Below the pieces are notes generated by a model. That model saw only the letters and a list, made by a program, of their open reading frames with translations, ran no database searches and was not told where the DNA came from. The translations under genes were made by a program, and so were the position numbers. This document shows, piece by piece, positions 1 through 10,788 of a DNA stretch of 64,000 bases (positions are counted from its first letter, which is position 1; each line of letters starts with the position of its first letter). Source of the DNA: Sporodiniella umbellata (taxonomy: Eukaryota > Mucoromycota > Mucoromycetes > Mucorales > Rhizopodaceae); contig JAIXMR010000033.1 in assembly GCA_025677835.1 (NCBI GenBank), positions 148,674-212,673 on the forward strand. The letters are read 5' to 3'.

Positions 1-670
1 ACAAATGTACTCTTGAACTAGGCTATATTTTTATTCGTTGCACTATAGATTACACAAAAGGCCCAAAGGAAATAAAAACAATTGTTTTGTTTTTATTTTT
101 TGTAACCAATACAAACATCGGCACTCAATGTTACTGGGAAAGAGTTAGAGTGGAAGAACCCATGTTTATGGTACCACAAGACTATTTTATCGCATGGCTT
201 TTATCATGGAAAAAGCCATAGCGTTCTTGGAGACACAAAGAAAGCGCGTATAACAATGAACGGAGGGCTTGAAAAGAAGCCAATAAAGTGTTTGGGAGAC
301 CCTCTACGGTACTTTTAGCATATTTGAACGATAACTGTCTCGGTAACTTTAAAAAGTGTGCTCTGTTTAATATACACATTTTATTTTTGTTTTTTCAAGA
401 ACACTGTTTATAAATAAAAGAAGCTTCTCAAAACAAGTCCGTCTTCAGCCTCGTCCAAAGCAACCCGTTCTAGCCCTAGCAAGACCAAGATGTCCACATA
501 GAGTTGAATAATCGCTTTATAAAAAGTGCTCGATAACAAAGAGACCATGTAACACTACTAGAGTCGGACCAAGATCAGATATGGAATGGCGAGAAAAACT
601 GTAAATAAATAAAGGGGAGAAGAGACATTTATTATCGTGGTTAGGCGAGGAGGGTATAAGGGAGGGTAAT
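1..670. other. Left-edge noncoding interval
   Basis: AT-rich sequence with only short unsupported reading frames. No tRNA-like fold, repeat array or recognisable protein was seen. It lies downstream of the minus-strand gene ending at 671 and probably holds its 3' UTR. Confidence 0.5.
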
Positions 671-1153
671 TTATATGATAAGTGTGGGTGTAGGATGGTG
701 CAGTGTTTCGGTGAGTAACGCTCGGTGGTTTTCCCAATCTCGGTCAATCTCTTCATCCACTTGGTCGATTGTAGAGCCCAGTATGTCCTGCACTTGACTG
801 GCCAAATGACAACTTTCTATTTTCTTTTTTTCTTCTTTATATACAAACTGTGAGGCAAGCGGCGTGGTAGGTGGTGTCAAGAAAATAGCGCTTGTCCTTT
901 CATCATCGTCACCATCATCATCGTCGTTATTGTTATTATCATTTGAAGACCGGGTATCGCTGGGAGAAGGCGGTGCAGCAGCAGAGCTCAGCGTGATCTC
1001 GCTCGATCGGCTTTTTACAGTGAAAAGGGAACTGACTTTCTTTCGAAACGAAGGCGGGTTGGCCTGTGGACTTGTGTTGATCTTGAGTGAGTTTCTTTTA
1101 AGATCCTCTGTGCTCTTACGAAAAGAAAAAATAGAGCTGGTTTTGTGTATCAT
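671..1153 (-). CDS. Low-complexity hypothetical protein, 160 aa
   Basis: Single-exon reading frame of 160 codons. It begins with a Ser/Arg/Lys-rich segment (MIHKTSSIFSFRKS), followed by a Pro/Ser stretch, an acidic Asn/Asp tract near residues 73-87 encoded by a degenerate ATC/GTC repeat, and a C-terminal part that could form an amphipathic helix (QVQDILGSTIDQVDEEIDRD). No catalytic domain, signal peptide or membrane segment is visible. The C-terminal helix and the TPPTTP motif look like a phosphorylated adaptor or regulatory tail, but that is only an impression. I do not recognise the family. The reading frame could also be the last exon of a longer gene. Confidence 0.55.
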   Translation of the reverse strand: MIHKTSSIFSFRKSTEDLKRNSLKINTSPQANPPSFRKKVSSLFTVKSRSSEITLSSAAAPPSPSDTRSSNDNNNNDDDDGDDDERTSAIFLTPPTTPLASQFVYKEEKKKIESCHLASQVQDILGSTIDQVDEEIDRDWENHRALLTETLHHPTPTLII

Positions 1154-1817
1154 TTTTGGTTTTGTATAGAAAAAAGAGGAGAAAATAGAGGTAAGAGTGC
1201 ATGATTTAATCTTTTATGTCTTTTTTAGTCTATTCCATATCTGCGCAGGTTTAAAAAAAAAAAAAAAAACGCTTTTTGGGGGTTTCTTGTTCATCGCCTT
1301 TTTTTAGCAGACTTTTAGCTCGATTTTTTTTTCAAGCGAATTTGAGCTAGTGTGTGTTTTGTTCAGTTTAAAAAAGGTGTTTTAGCCACGATAGCTACTA
1401 TTTTGTTGAATATAGAAAAGAACCAGCCTATCCGCTTGTGATACTTGCTTAGCTTACTGCATTAGGGATTGGTTTATTTATTCCTACAAGAGCCAATAAG
1501 AAGCGACATGTTTTATTCTAAGTAGGGTTGAAAAGCGAATCGGCTCTTTAAAAGAGAAAGACAGGAACAATGACGTACGACTGATATACTAAGTATAAAG
1601 CTTGTTTTTCTTGTTGACTTTTAAAAGAGAAGTGAAAAAAGCCTCTTTTATTTTTATTTTACGATGTTTACAAGTAGTACGGATGCACGTAAATGATCAG
1701 TGTGGACAAATACCAATCAAACGAAAGCGGGCCTGTTTCCGACTGTGTTACCACAGAACCCTTAAAAAGTAAGAAAAAATAGTTTATTAAAGTAAAGCGT
1801 AGGGCGTGTAGATAGAA
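1154..1817. other. Intergenic, AT-rich
   Basis: Noncoding stretch between two minus-strand genes, with a poly-A run near 1252-1269. It should contain the promoter of the 671-1153 gene and the 3' end of the cyclase gene. Nothing else was recognised. Confidence 0.5.
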
Positions 1818-4800
1818 TTAACCTCGAAAGTCAGCAGTTCTGCCGCGAGAATAGAGGTTCTTTGGGTCCGGATTACAGTAGATGTGAGGGGCAATTTTGA
1901 GTACGGCCAGGTCTTTACGGGCTCGTTCGGTCCATTCAGATCGATCTTGAGGCGTAAATGCATATTTACCCAGGTTGGCCCAGTAAAAAGCCTTTAGAAA
2001 TCGGATTTCCTGTATAAACTGCATTTCCATGACCCCGTGTTCGAGTACGGTGAAGCCTTCTACGATACGCCCGGTCGATATATAGGGAAGTGCACGGGCA
2101 AGATAAAGACAGGGCTGTGTGAATTCCCAAAACTTGACTTGTTGAAACGCATGGTTCAATCGTGAGATGCCTTCGATAAACTGACTGTAGTTTTTGCTGT
2201 CCCCCATTGAGATAAAATCGATTTCATCTTCCTCAATTAGACAATACAAACCCATCGTAGCAAAGATTAGACCAAAAATAGGGAAAATGTTTGCTATTTC
2301 CAAAAAGGAAAAAAAAAAAAAAAAAAAAGCTTAAAAACAAACAATAGTGAAAAGGAGGTTCTTACGTGTCACAGTCAGTCTGGGCAGACTGTTTACGAAA
2401 TCTTGAAATTTCCTTCTGGCGTTCTTGAAGTTTCGACAGCGTGCATAGTAGCAAAGCAAGGTACCATGAATCACGATCTTGTTATAGTCAGCAGCCTGCT
2501 TGAGGTGGGCTTCGAGAAGTACTACGAACGGCTCGCATTCTTTCAGTCGATCGGTGATCAATGCGTTACTGACGTGGTATACCGCCAACCAGATTTCGAC
2601 TTCAAAGTCACAGTTGGCTCTAGCCAGATCGCCCATCTGTCGTAGTAACGCCAGGTCGTCCGGGCTCTGATTCAGGCTTCCTTCAAACACACGCATGGTG
2701 ATGACGAGCCCCGCCGACCGGTAGTATGCTTGACAGTCTGTAATCACGCCCAGCGTCTTGACCCCCTCAATGGACCGATAAAGCAAAGTACTCGCGTTCT
2801 GGAACTTACCGGCGGCAAAGCACAGATGGGCACAGATTGTCAGCGTGTCTGGATCGTTTCCACCGTCATCCATGTGTTTCAAAGCCTGAGTGATATAGTA
2901 AATGCTCTGTTCTTTCCCGTCGTTAAGCCAGCTGATCAACGAGTTTCGAGCCAAAAAGAGTGTATAGTGCGCACTAGTATCTTCCAGCCGCTCACACGCG
3001 TTGAGTCCAATCAGACAGGTGTACACAAACGCGCGGCCTTTGCCCATGTAGAAATAGATGTTGGACAACTGCGCCATGATCTCCACCACACGACGTCCAA
3101 TCTCGCGTCGTTTGGGATCCTTGTGGCTTTTGCACCAGCCTTTACGATGTTTGAGCTGCGAAAACTTGTTCACCCAGAACTTGAACACAAACTCGGGTTC
3201 GCTTCGTGGCCAAGGCTTGCCCAGGCAATCCAGCGCTTCCAACAGGTAATGTTCGCCTTCGGTTAACTTAGTGCGCATCGTGAAACACATGCCGAGCCGT
3301 CGATAGATATCGCTCTGATGTACCCGTCCGTATAGCTCGCCCATCTCTGGGTGGTTATTCAGAATCTTCACCATACGCTCCAGATTCGCCGTCGCTTCAG
3401 AGAGTAGACACGACCGCATATTCAAATCCGCCAGGGCCTCGAGATAGTACAGCTGTTTGTCCAGGAACTCGGTCTGGAGATAATGCCGGGTGACCTTGGG
3501 TAAGAGCTGATAGTAGTTGTCGCGCGTAAGCTGTGCTTCGTAGTGTTTGGCTAGCAATCGATGCAGCAGAATCCGGGTCTCGTAAGACACCATGTCGTAA
3601 ATCCCCTGGGGTATTGTAATATGCGTAAACGTATAGAGATCTTCTTCTTCGGTCTTGTCTACGTGTTCTTCTACTTTCTTGATGAACCGGTACGTGTCAT
3701 AGCGCTCGATTTTGCGCTGGATAGATTTACGGTCCCTGCCCTTAAATTCCACGTTGTTCTCCTTCATCACAGACTGTATCTCTCGAATCGTAAAGTGCTG
3801 ATCCAGACAGCTGGCTACCTAGGTAATGGGGCATGCGTTTAAAAACCAACAAAAGATGATCCGAAAACTTACTGTCAAGAACTCTTGAAAACTATTATTG
3901 ACACGGTCAAACTGCATCTTGATAATTCTCTTATAGTCAAAATTGCCCATCAGGTCTTCCAGGTCAAAGCGATTACTACTCGGGACCAAGACGTGGTCTA
4001 CCACAGTCACATGGTCAAAGTCTTTCAATACAATTGCTACGTTTCTATTACAAGAGTTGAAGTCAAGAAAAAAAAAAAAAAGATAAAAGAGGACTTACTT
4101 TACATAGAGCGGGTTGCCTCCAGTTCTTTTCTGGATGACGGACACGATCTCTGGGCTGATGCTACTGACAGCCGAAGTCTGAAAGGTCTGCAAGATAACC
4201 TCAGCGATTTCTGTGGCGCCTAAGCCATTTAGCTGTAGTTCTTGTGAGGTGCCCGTCTCTCGAAAGCGCTGAATAAACGTCACATCGTAATCTTTGACAG
4301 GTCGGGTAGCTAGGATCAATAACACCTTCTCACAGTGGTCGTGGATATGTTGCAAGAGACGTATGGATGCCGAATCAGCCCCTTAATAACAAAAAAAGTA
4401 AAGTCAGTCATCCGTTCACAAAAAGAGAGCTTACATTGCACATCGTCTGAGATAAAGACCAGGCCAATATGATCTGAGACATAGCGAATCATCCGCACCA
4501 TCACACCTGTCAAGAGAATGTCGCGTCCACGCACATCCAGCCGACGCGTCGATCGATTGTCGTGCAGATTAGAAAGCGTGCCAAAAACAACCTTGAACAG
4601 CGGCAGGAACTCTTCTTCTTCCCCGCATTTCTTGAGACAGCGAATGATCAGGTCAATCAGGTCGTGCGAGCTCTCCGACAGCGGTCCGCTCAGGTCATCG
4701 CACGACATGCGAGAGCCAGAAAACAGCGAGTTATTAATCTGTGCATGGGTCGGACTTGAGGCAGGCAGGGTGGTTGTAGGTGACGAAGGCGGTGAAAACG

Positions 4801-4957
4801 AAAAATCGGAACTCTCCAGACTCATGTCTTGTGTGCCCGGGAAACTCGAAATTCTTCGTTTGCGGTTGATCGGTACCTGATCGGAATCGATGATTTCAAA
4901 GAGAGCCAACAAGATGTTCTTGACAAGATAGTATTTTGAGCTTTTTTCCACTAAATT

Positions 4958-5026
<69 letters not shown>

Positions 5027-7532
5027 ATAATAATTATTATTATTTTGAGAAATATAAACAAAAAATGTTTTCTTTTTTTTTTTACCTTCAGTAGAAGAAG
5101 ACCAACAGTAAATCGTATCTTCCGACTGTATCATCTTAGCTAGCGTGTTACACAAAAAGCTTTTGCCTACGCCCGATTGACCTGAGATGACCAGCAGATG
5201 GCGGTTAGGTGTCTCCTGCCAGTCGTTAAAGAAATCCGTCGCCAACACACGCTCGAGGCGGTAGCCGATAAAGTCCGAATGCTTACTGTCCTGGCCGTTC
5301 TGAGAGACGCGCTTGTTCTTAACTGTGGCAAATCGCAGCACGCGAAAGATTTGGATCGGCTTCACCTTGCCCTTCACCACATTTTCTCCGCAGTCCTCAA
5401 AGTCGCACATCCGGCCAATCTGTTGTTTGGTCGCTGCATCGCAGACTACGTTTTTTTTGGCAAAGGGAAACTTGAGCATCCGGACGGCCATGATAATCGT
5501 GTCTCCTGCAATTGCTGGGTCCCGTCGGTAGGGATTACTCTGAGGCAAGACCGAGTTGAAGATGATGCCGGTAGAGAGCGAGATCGAGAAATCGGAAAGA
5601 AAGGTAGAGAATACGTCCCGGAGTTCGATCGCAGTCTTAGCTGCAAAGACTGCCTCGCGTTCGTGGGAGAGAGGTGGTAACCCAAAGAGCGCCAGCAGCG
5701 TCGCGCCCTTGTCATCCACTGCAAACTGCTGTAGAATTCCTTCATACTTGATTAGTGCCCGGATCGTCGCACGCATCGCCCGCTGAGCTGTCCTTAGCCC
5801 TTCAGCTGAAGCCACGTTCAACTCTCCAAGGCTAATAAACATAATCGTAGCATCTCGAAACTGCGCCGGAAAGTTGTCGTCCAGGCTGTGCTGGAGTCGG
5901 TAAAGAGCACTCTGGTTGATATATTTTGGATAGTCTGGGTTATGCATCATTGCCGCAGCGCTGTCCAACGTCGATACCGTCGCGTTTCGACGCATTCCGC
6001 GACGGCTGTAGGCCCGCTCTTCCAGTGGACTTGCAGGCAGTCCAATCCCTTTCTTGACCACATAAAACTCCCCGCGTTTTTCATGGCTCAGTTCGATCCC
6101 TTGCTCCTGAAGCAGTCCGTAAGCTTCAGCAGTAATACTCAGCTCGCCTGCTTTCGCAACGTCCAGCGCATCTTCTAGTGCACCTACCGCTGGACCGCAA
6201 ATCGCATACTCTAAACGCCCTTTGTACGATAACGCATAGTCCGAAGGTTCCTCGTTGCCCATCACAGTCAGCTGGGGAAAGAGCTGGCTCGCACGTCGTG
6301 TCAGGTCCGCAATACGTGAATCCTGTCTGGCTTTGACGTTTGCATGCTTCTCGCCCAGGATGATGTTGGTAATGTCTCCCGAGGAAAGTGCGATATGAAG
6401 TTCGAGATCGATGGCATCCGACTTTTCTTTGCCCGAATCGCTTTTCATACTCTGCTTTCGTTTGCTCGTGTACACCTTGTTCTTTCTTCCCTTACCAAAC
6501 AGTACGGGCAAACAACTCCACAGGTTGAACGCATTCGCATCGTAAGTATAGTCTATGTCCAATGAGCTGTTGAGTTTCAGGCTGCCTTCGATAGAGGATT
6601 GCTCGCTAGTCGACCTTTTACTGTCAAACAAAAAATGGTGTTGTCTATCGTCTTCCTCGTTCTGCCGATCCTGTGCAACAGACAGACGGTGTTTGGACCG
6701 CTCTTCTGCTGTAAGGTACACACGGTAATGTGATAATCTCGCCAACAGTTGGGTACCGCATTCTAATGCGCGTCGAACCAATCGATTCTTTTCTTCGCTC
6801 AGACTACTCTCGCTCGGTTGGGTCTGAAAGCTAACCAAAACAGCATCACCTAAAAACTGTATACAACAAACCTCACTTAGTGTCTTCCTCTAACCTTGAT
6901 TCGCCTTACCTTCACTACATCGCCTCCGTAGTGTTCAATAATCTCTATACACTTATTATTATTCAATATATCAGTCCATCTCTCCCCCCACTCCCTCCCT
7001 CCCTCTCTTTTTTTTTTTTTTTTTTTTTGTGCGTAAATAAAAAATCTCACTCTACTTCTCCCATATAAGATCCAATCTCAAGTGCCACAGCTTCAGCACC
7101 AGAATCCCCTTTTTCAGCAGCTAAGTTGGTAAGCTACAAAATAAATCCAGGTACCAAATAAGAAACAGAAAAAATAAAACCAAAAAATTCACATTTAAAG
7201 AAACAATCGTTTTCTTTTTTCTTTTTTCTTTTTTTCTCTTTTTCTTTTTCTTTTCTTTGCTCTTTATTTCTCTAATCGTACTTTTCACTTACTGCACTAA
7301 AACCTAAATGCCAAAAAGAAAGGTTATTTTTTACTTTTCTGTAAAACCATCTCGACTAATTACCAACGACATCCACCATAAGCACAACACCAAACTGAGA
7401 ATGACTATAGGGAATTTGCAACGTATCGTATTGAGCATGCAAATTTCTTACATACTATAGTCCATGAGTGTAAGTCACTTTTGTTTATTTTGTTTGAGTA
7501 ACCTTTGCAAGGTAAGGTGCGATGTTGAGCAT
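1818..7532 (-). CDS. Soluble adenylyl cyclase-like protein (ADCY10 type: two cyclase domains, AAA ATPase, TPR tail)
   Basis: Model of 11 exons (minus strand): 7532-7503, 7454-7364, 7303-7293, 7133-7056, 6951-6910, 6856-5086, 4950-4435, 4381-4099, 4044-3873, 3818-2366, 2293-1818; 1640 aa. The N-terminal class III cyclase domain shows MVDVVGF and GGDVVKFLGDAVL, giving the two metal-binding aspartates at about residues 38 and 88, spaced as in animal sAC. A second, degenerate cyclase domain lies near residues 420-590 (FGLPP motif). Then come a Walker A (SGQSGVGKS), a Walker B formed across a splice (DDVQWAD) and a long helical TPR-like tail. No membrane segment is seen, so a cytosolic ATP-to-cAMP enzyme is inferred. 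The start has an in-frame stop just upstream. The weakest donors are GTTACT (exon 1) and GTAGAG (exon 4). It is unlike the Cyr1-type cyclase of Dikarya. Confidence 0.85.
4955..5046. repeat. (ATT)n microsatellite inside a cyclase intron
   Basis: Imperfect ATT/TTA trinucleotide repeat filling most of the 135-nt intron 4951-5085 of the cyclase gene. The intron length is a multiple of three and has no stop on the coding strand, so a naive reading frame runs through it as poly-asparagine. The flanking GT and AG sites and the resulting join argue for removal. Confidence 0.85.
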
Positions 7533-8853
7533 TGCCTTTTAGTTGGGTATTCCTCTTTAAACGCTCTGCTGAATGTGTCTATTGGGTGTATGTGTGTAGA
7601 AAGAAAAACAGATGTTCAAAAAAAAAAAAAGAAGGCTGTGTTTGTTTTTTCGAGAAGAAAAAAGAAAAAAACAGTAAAAGAAAAAAAAATCAATTTCATT
7701 TTCACTTTCCAAAAAAAGGCAGTTGTCATAAGTGACGTTACTGACGTTTCACGACCCCGCCTTTTTTTTTGCATGTGGTAATAATCTCTATTGAAAATCT
7801 TTTTGATTTGAGCAGCAAAAAACATAGAAATGGTGCTAGGCGGAGTTCAACACAATAGTGGGTCCCAAAAACGGATATAGAAAATTCCTTTTTGAACCAA
7901 TGGAGCGGATACCAGCCAAAGAAAAGACCAGTAGGCTCATTTATTAGACATAGTTTTTTTTTTTTTTTTTTTTTTTGGTAGCCCATTGTTTATAAACGAT
8001 AGTCCGTCCAATTCTTAAAGTTGCTCCATTGATGAAAAGAGAGAGAGAGAGATAGCGATATTCAGGTACGTTGTTCGTTGCCCTTGTTAGCCACTTGACA
8101 TTTAACTCAGACATTCAGATTTTATTTTCAAGGGAAATCTTTGCGTATTTCTAGAATAACAACAACAATAGCCACTGTTTCATCCCTGCAGCACAAGTAC
8201 TTGGTGTTCTAATAAGATTGAATTTTGAATCGACTGAGTAGTCAATCTAACCCTTCTTTCTGTGATAGGACAATGGCAAGTCAAACTTGAAGTGTTTATT
8301 TTTCTTCAATACGAAAACATTTTAGCCAATTTGTTAGCAACTGATGGATTAAAAGACAAACAAACTTAGTAATCAAATAGGCTGAGTTTGTAGATGTATG
8401 GGATTCAGGAGAAGGCTCGATTAAAGTTATTTCTTGAAAAGAAATAGACTTATTTGATCTTGTGTAATGGTTACGCCCATTGTTTTCTCGCACTTGTTTT
8501 TTTTTTTAAAAAAAAATAATCTCCTATCATTGAGCAACTTTATTGGAAATCAGAAAAAAAAAAAAAAGTGCAGAATTTAATTAATGCTTCTATGACAAGA
8601 CATTTAGAAATTCGAGATAAAAGAGAAAAACTGAAATGTTAATATAGAACCCAAACGCTTCTTAAAGATACGTTCCCCTTTATACACTTCCCCTCCCCCT
8701 CCTTTCCTCTTTTAAACACATACAAAAGTAACCCTCGTGTTCTCTCCTACTAGATCTAATACTCCTTAGAAGTTTAAAGCAATTGTATTGTCTATATAGG
8801 TATGTATGTATAATTTGCCAATGATAAAAAGTAACTATGAAATGAAATGATGA
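7533..8853. other. Intergenic, homopolymer-rich
   Basis: Interval upstream of the cyclase gene and downstream of the GPI-protein gene. It contains poly-A/T tracts (7619-7631, 7952-7976, 8498-8517), a short GA repeat near 8038-8052, and low-complexity Lys/Phe reading frames that I judge to be spurious. It should contain the cyclase promoter. No RNA gene was recognised. Confidence 0.5.
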
Positions 8854-9643
8854 TTAAAGTATAAAGACAGCAGCTCCTAAAAGTCCAACGAAACCGATCT
8901 TATAAGACGTAGCAGCAGCAGCAGAGTTGGTTTGCTGAGAAGGTGGGGAGGATGAAGATGTTTTAGCAACTGGAGCACTCGAACCAGAAGGGGTATTACT
9001 GGATCCAGACAAATTGTTATTGGTTGCCATGTCGTTTTTGTTGACTGTACCCACAGGGGCCCCGATAATTGTAAAATAAGTGGAGTAAGTGGTTTGACCG
9101 TTTTCCCCCTTGAAAGCAAGCGCATCTACAGAATAATAAATAAATAAAACCATCTATATCTATATAAAACAAAATGAGCCTTTTCTAATACTTACAGGCA
9201 GTGCCCGTTTCAATATTCTTGGGTACGTTCCAAGAATATTGACCTTCGCTTGTAGGAATTACAGAAGAAAGAATATTGGGCATATAAACTTGAAGGTTGC
9301 TCGATGTACCCGAGACTAAAGAGATCGAACTAATGCTTTTCACATTAGCATCTGTCACAGTCCTATAAAATAAACTCAAAGTTAGAAATAAATCAATATA
9401 GATATCTTTTTGCTCATACCAAGAGAGCGAGTAGGGTTGTCCAGCTGTAACCACTTCCTATAGATTGAGTTCAGTGATCTATATGGGACAATAGTATCAC
9501 ACCATGTCTAAAAAAAAACTTACACCAAATCCAGGCTTATTACAAGCAATACCAGCATTCACTGCTGTTGATGTGCTTGTACCTGCTTGTGCAAAAACAG
9601 AACATACAATAAAAGAGAATAGGGTAGTAATTGAAAGTTTCAT
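8854..9643 (-). CDS. GPI-anchored Ser/Thr-rich cell-wall protein, Kre9/Knh1-like N-terminal domain
   Basis: Four exons: 9643-9524, 9457-9420, 9362-9196, 9125-8854; 198 aa. A signal peptide (MKLSITTLFSFIVCSVFAQA) is followed by a domain of the Kre9/Knh1-like family: a short conserved block with SLSW, then VKSISSISLVSG, an SWNVP block and a final YALAFKG block near residues 30-125. A Ser/Thr/Pro-rich stalk and a hydrophobic C-terminus (GFVGLLGAAVFIL) fit a GPI-anchor signal. The family is secreted and wall-associated, with roles linked to beta-glucan assembly or surface structure; the exact role is unknown. All three introns are 57-70 nt with good GT and AG sites. Confidence 0.85.
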
Positions 9644-9873
9644 ACGCGTAAAAAAAAACCAAAAAAAAAAAAGTATGTATTGAATAGAAAAGAAAAACAA
9701 AAAGGCACTAAAAAAAAAAATAGAAATTTATAGTGAGAGAAATGCTTCCCTAATTGTTCCCGGGATTCAACCGCAATCGGTATAACTTGTGCACAAACAT
9801 TGGTGGTTGTTTAGGCTCAAAATTCATTTAGTACTTTCGTTGTTTTTGATTGGTTGCATTTGCTGAACCCCCT

Positions 9874-9906
<33 letters not shown>

Positions 9907-10788
9907 CACACGAGGATCAACTGTGTGTGTATATTAAAAGGGGAGTTCCGGAGCCTATTAAAAATGTTTAATCGCATTCTCCCCCTCCCAAAAAAAAAGA
10001 AGTTCATGTGAGTGTAGCCTATGTCTATTAAAATCAATTAAATCCAGCAATGGAAAGTAACAGTCGCTAAAACAAAAGAATTTTCTTTCCGTACAGTCGA
10101 CATTTAGTCTTCAGAAAATTGAAAAAAGAAATAATAAATGTATTTTATTATTAATATACGTACAGAGATACAGCCCTTTGTTTGTGTTCAGTAGTGGGAA
10201 TCGATAGGCATTGATATATACAGGAGTTTGGCCTTCAGATAGAGTAATGCCCGATGTGATCCGGTAGTCTAAACACTCCTATGGTTCCATTCCTTCAAGG
10301 ACACAATGGTAACTACAATTCAAACGGAGCAATTAATACATATGAAGCTAAAGAAAATTTTAAATAAATAGTTAGGGGTGGGGATGTCAAATACTTCAAA
10401 TTTAACTGTACGAATTATAGTCTGACTTAAATTACGTTAAAACAGATCAGTGAAAGATAAAAATAAAAGTGAAGAGTAAAGGAGAACAAGCAGGAGGGCT
10501 TCGCTCTTTTCTTTCGGAGATTATGTGGCTACAATTAAACTTCAGTTAAAGCCAAGGTGGAGAAAGAAAACAGCAGAGTGAGCCCATAAAAACAAATGTG
10601 TATACTTGGTTTTGTACACTTTATATCCAAAGCGTTTGCTTTTGATTCTCTTTTTTATGACTTGTTTATGCTCAATGGCATGGAATATGTGGCTTGGTGA
10701 TTGTTTAAACTCAGGTAGCGCTTCAGGAAAAGAAGGAACTTTACCCCGCTTCATCATCTTGTATCTTTCTTTCTCTTACTTAACCACT
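9644..10788. other. Divergent intergenic region (GPI protein / SIN3)
   Basis: Shared upstream region between the minus-strand GPI-protein gene and plus-strand SIN3. It contains a CA repeat and AT-rich DNA. The frame over 10606-10830 is the SIN3 leader rather than a separate gene. No RNA gene was recognised. Confidence 0.5.
9874..9900. repeat. (CA)n dinucleotide microsatellite
   Basis: About 13 uninterrupted CA units followed by a TACACGCACACG variant, in the region upstream of the GPI-protein gene. Confidence 0.9.

Noticed and set aside
2403..3266. Long plus-strand frames opposite the cyclase gene
   Set aside because: The minus strand is clearly coding there (TPR tail of the cyclase); the opposite frames have no recognisable domain.
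4952..5100. Poly-asparagine and poly-lysine insert in the cyclase protein
   Set aside because: It lies between a GTAAAA donor and a TTTAG acceptor, and removal gives a clean in-frame join; treated as an intron with a microsatellite.
7616..7986. Lys/Phe-rich reading frames on both strands
   Set aside because: They arise from A and T homopolymers and show no protein-like composition or splice support.
9760..9800. tRNA T-arm-like sequence
   Set aside because: The stem does not pair properly and no acceptor or anticodon arms could be found around it.
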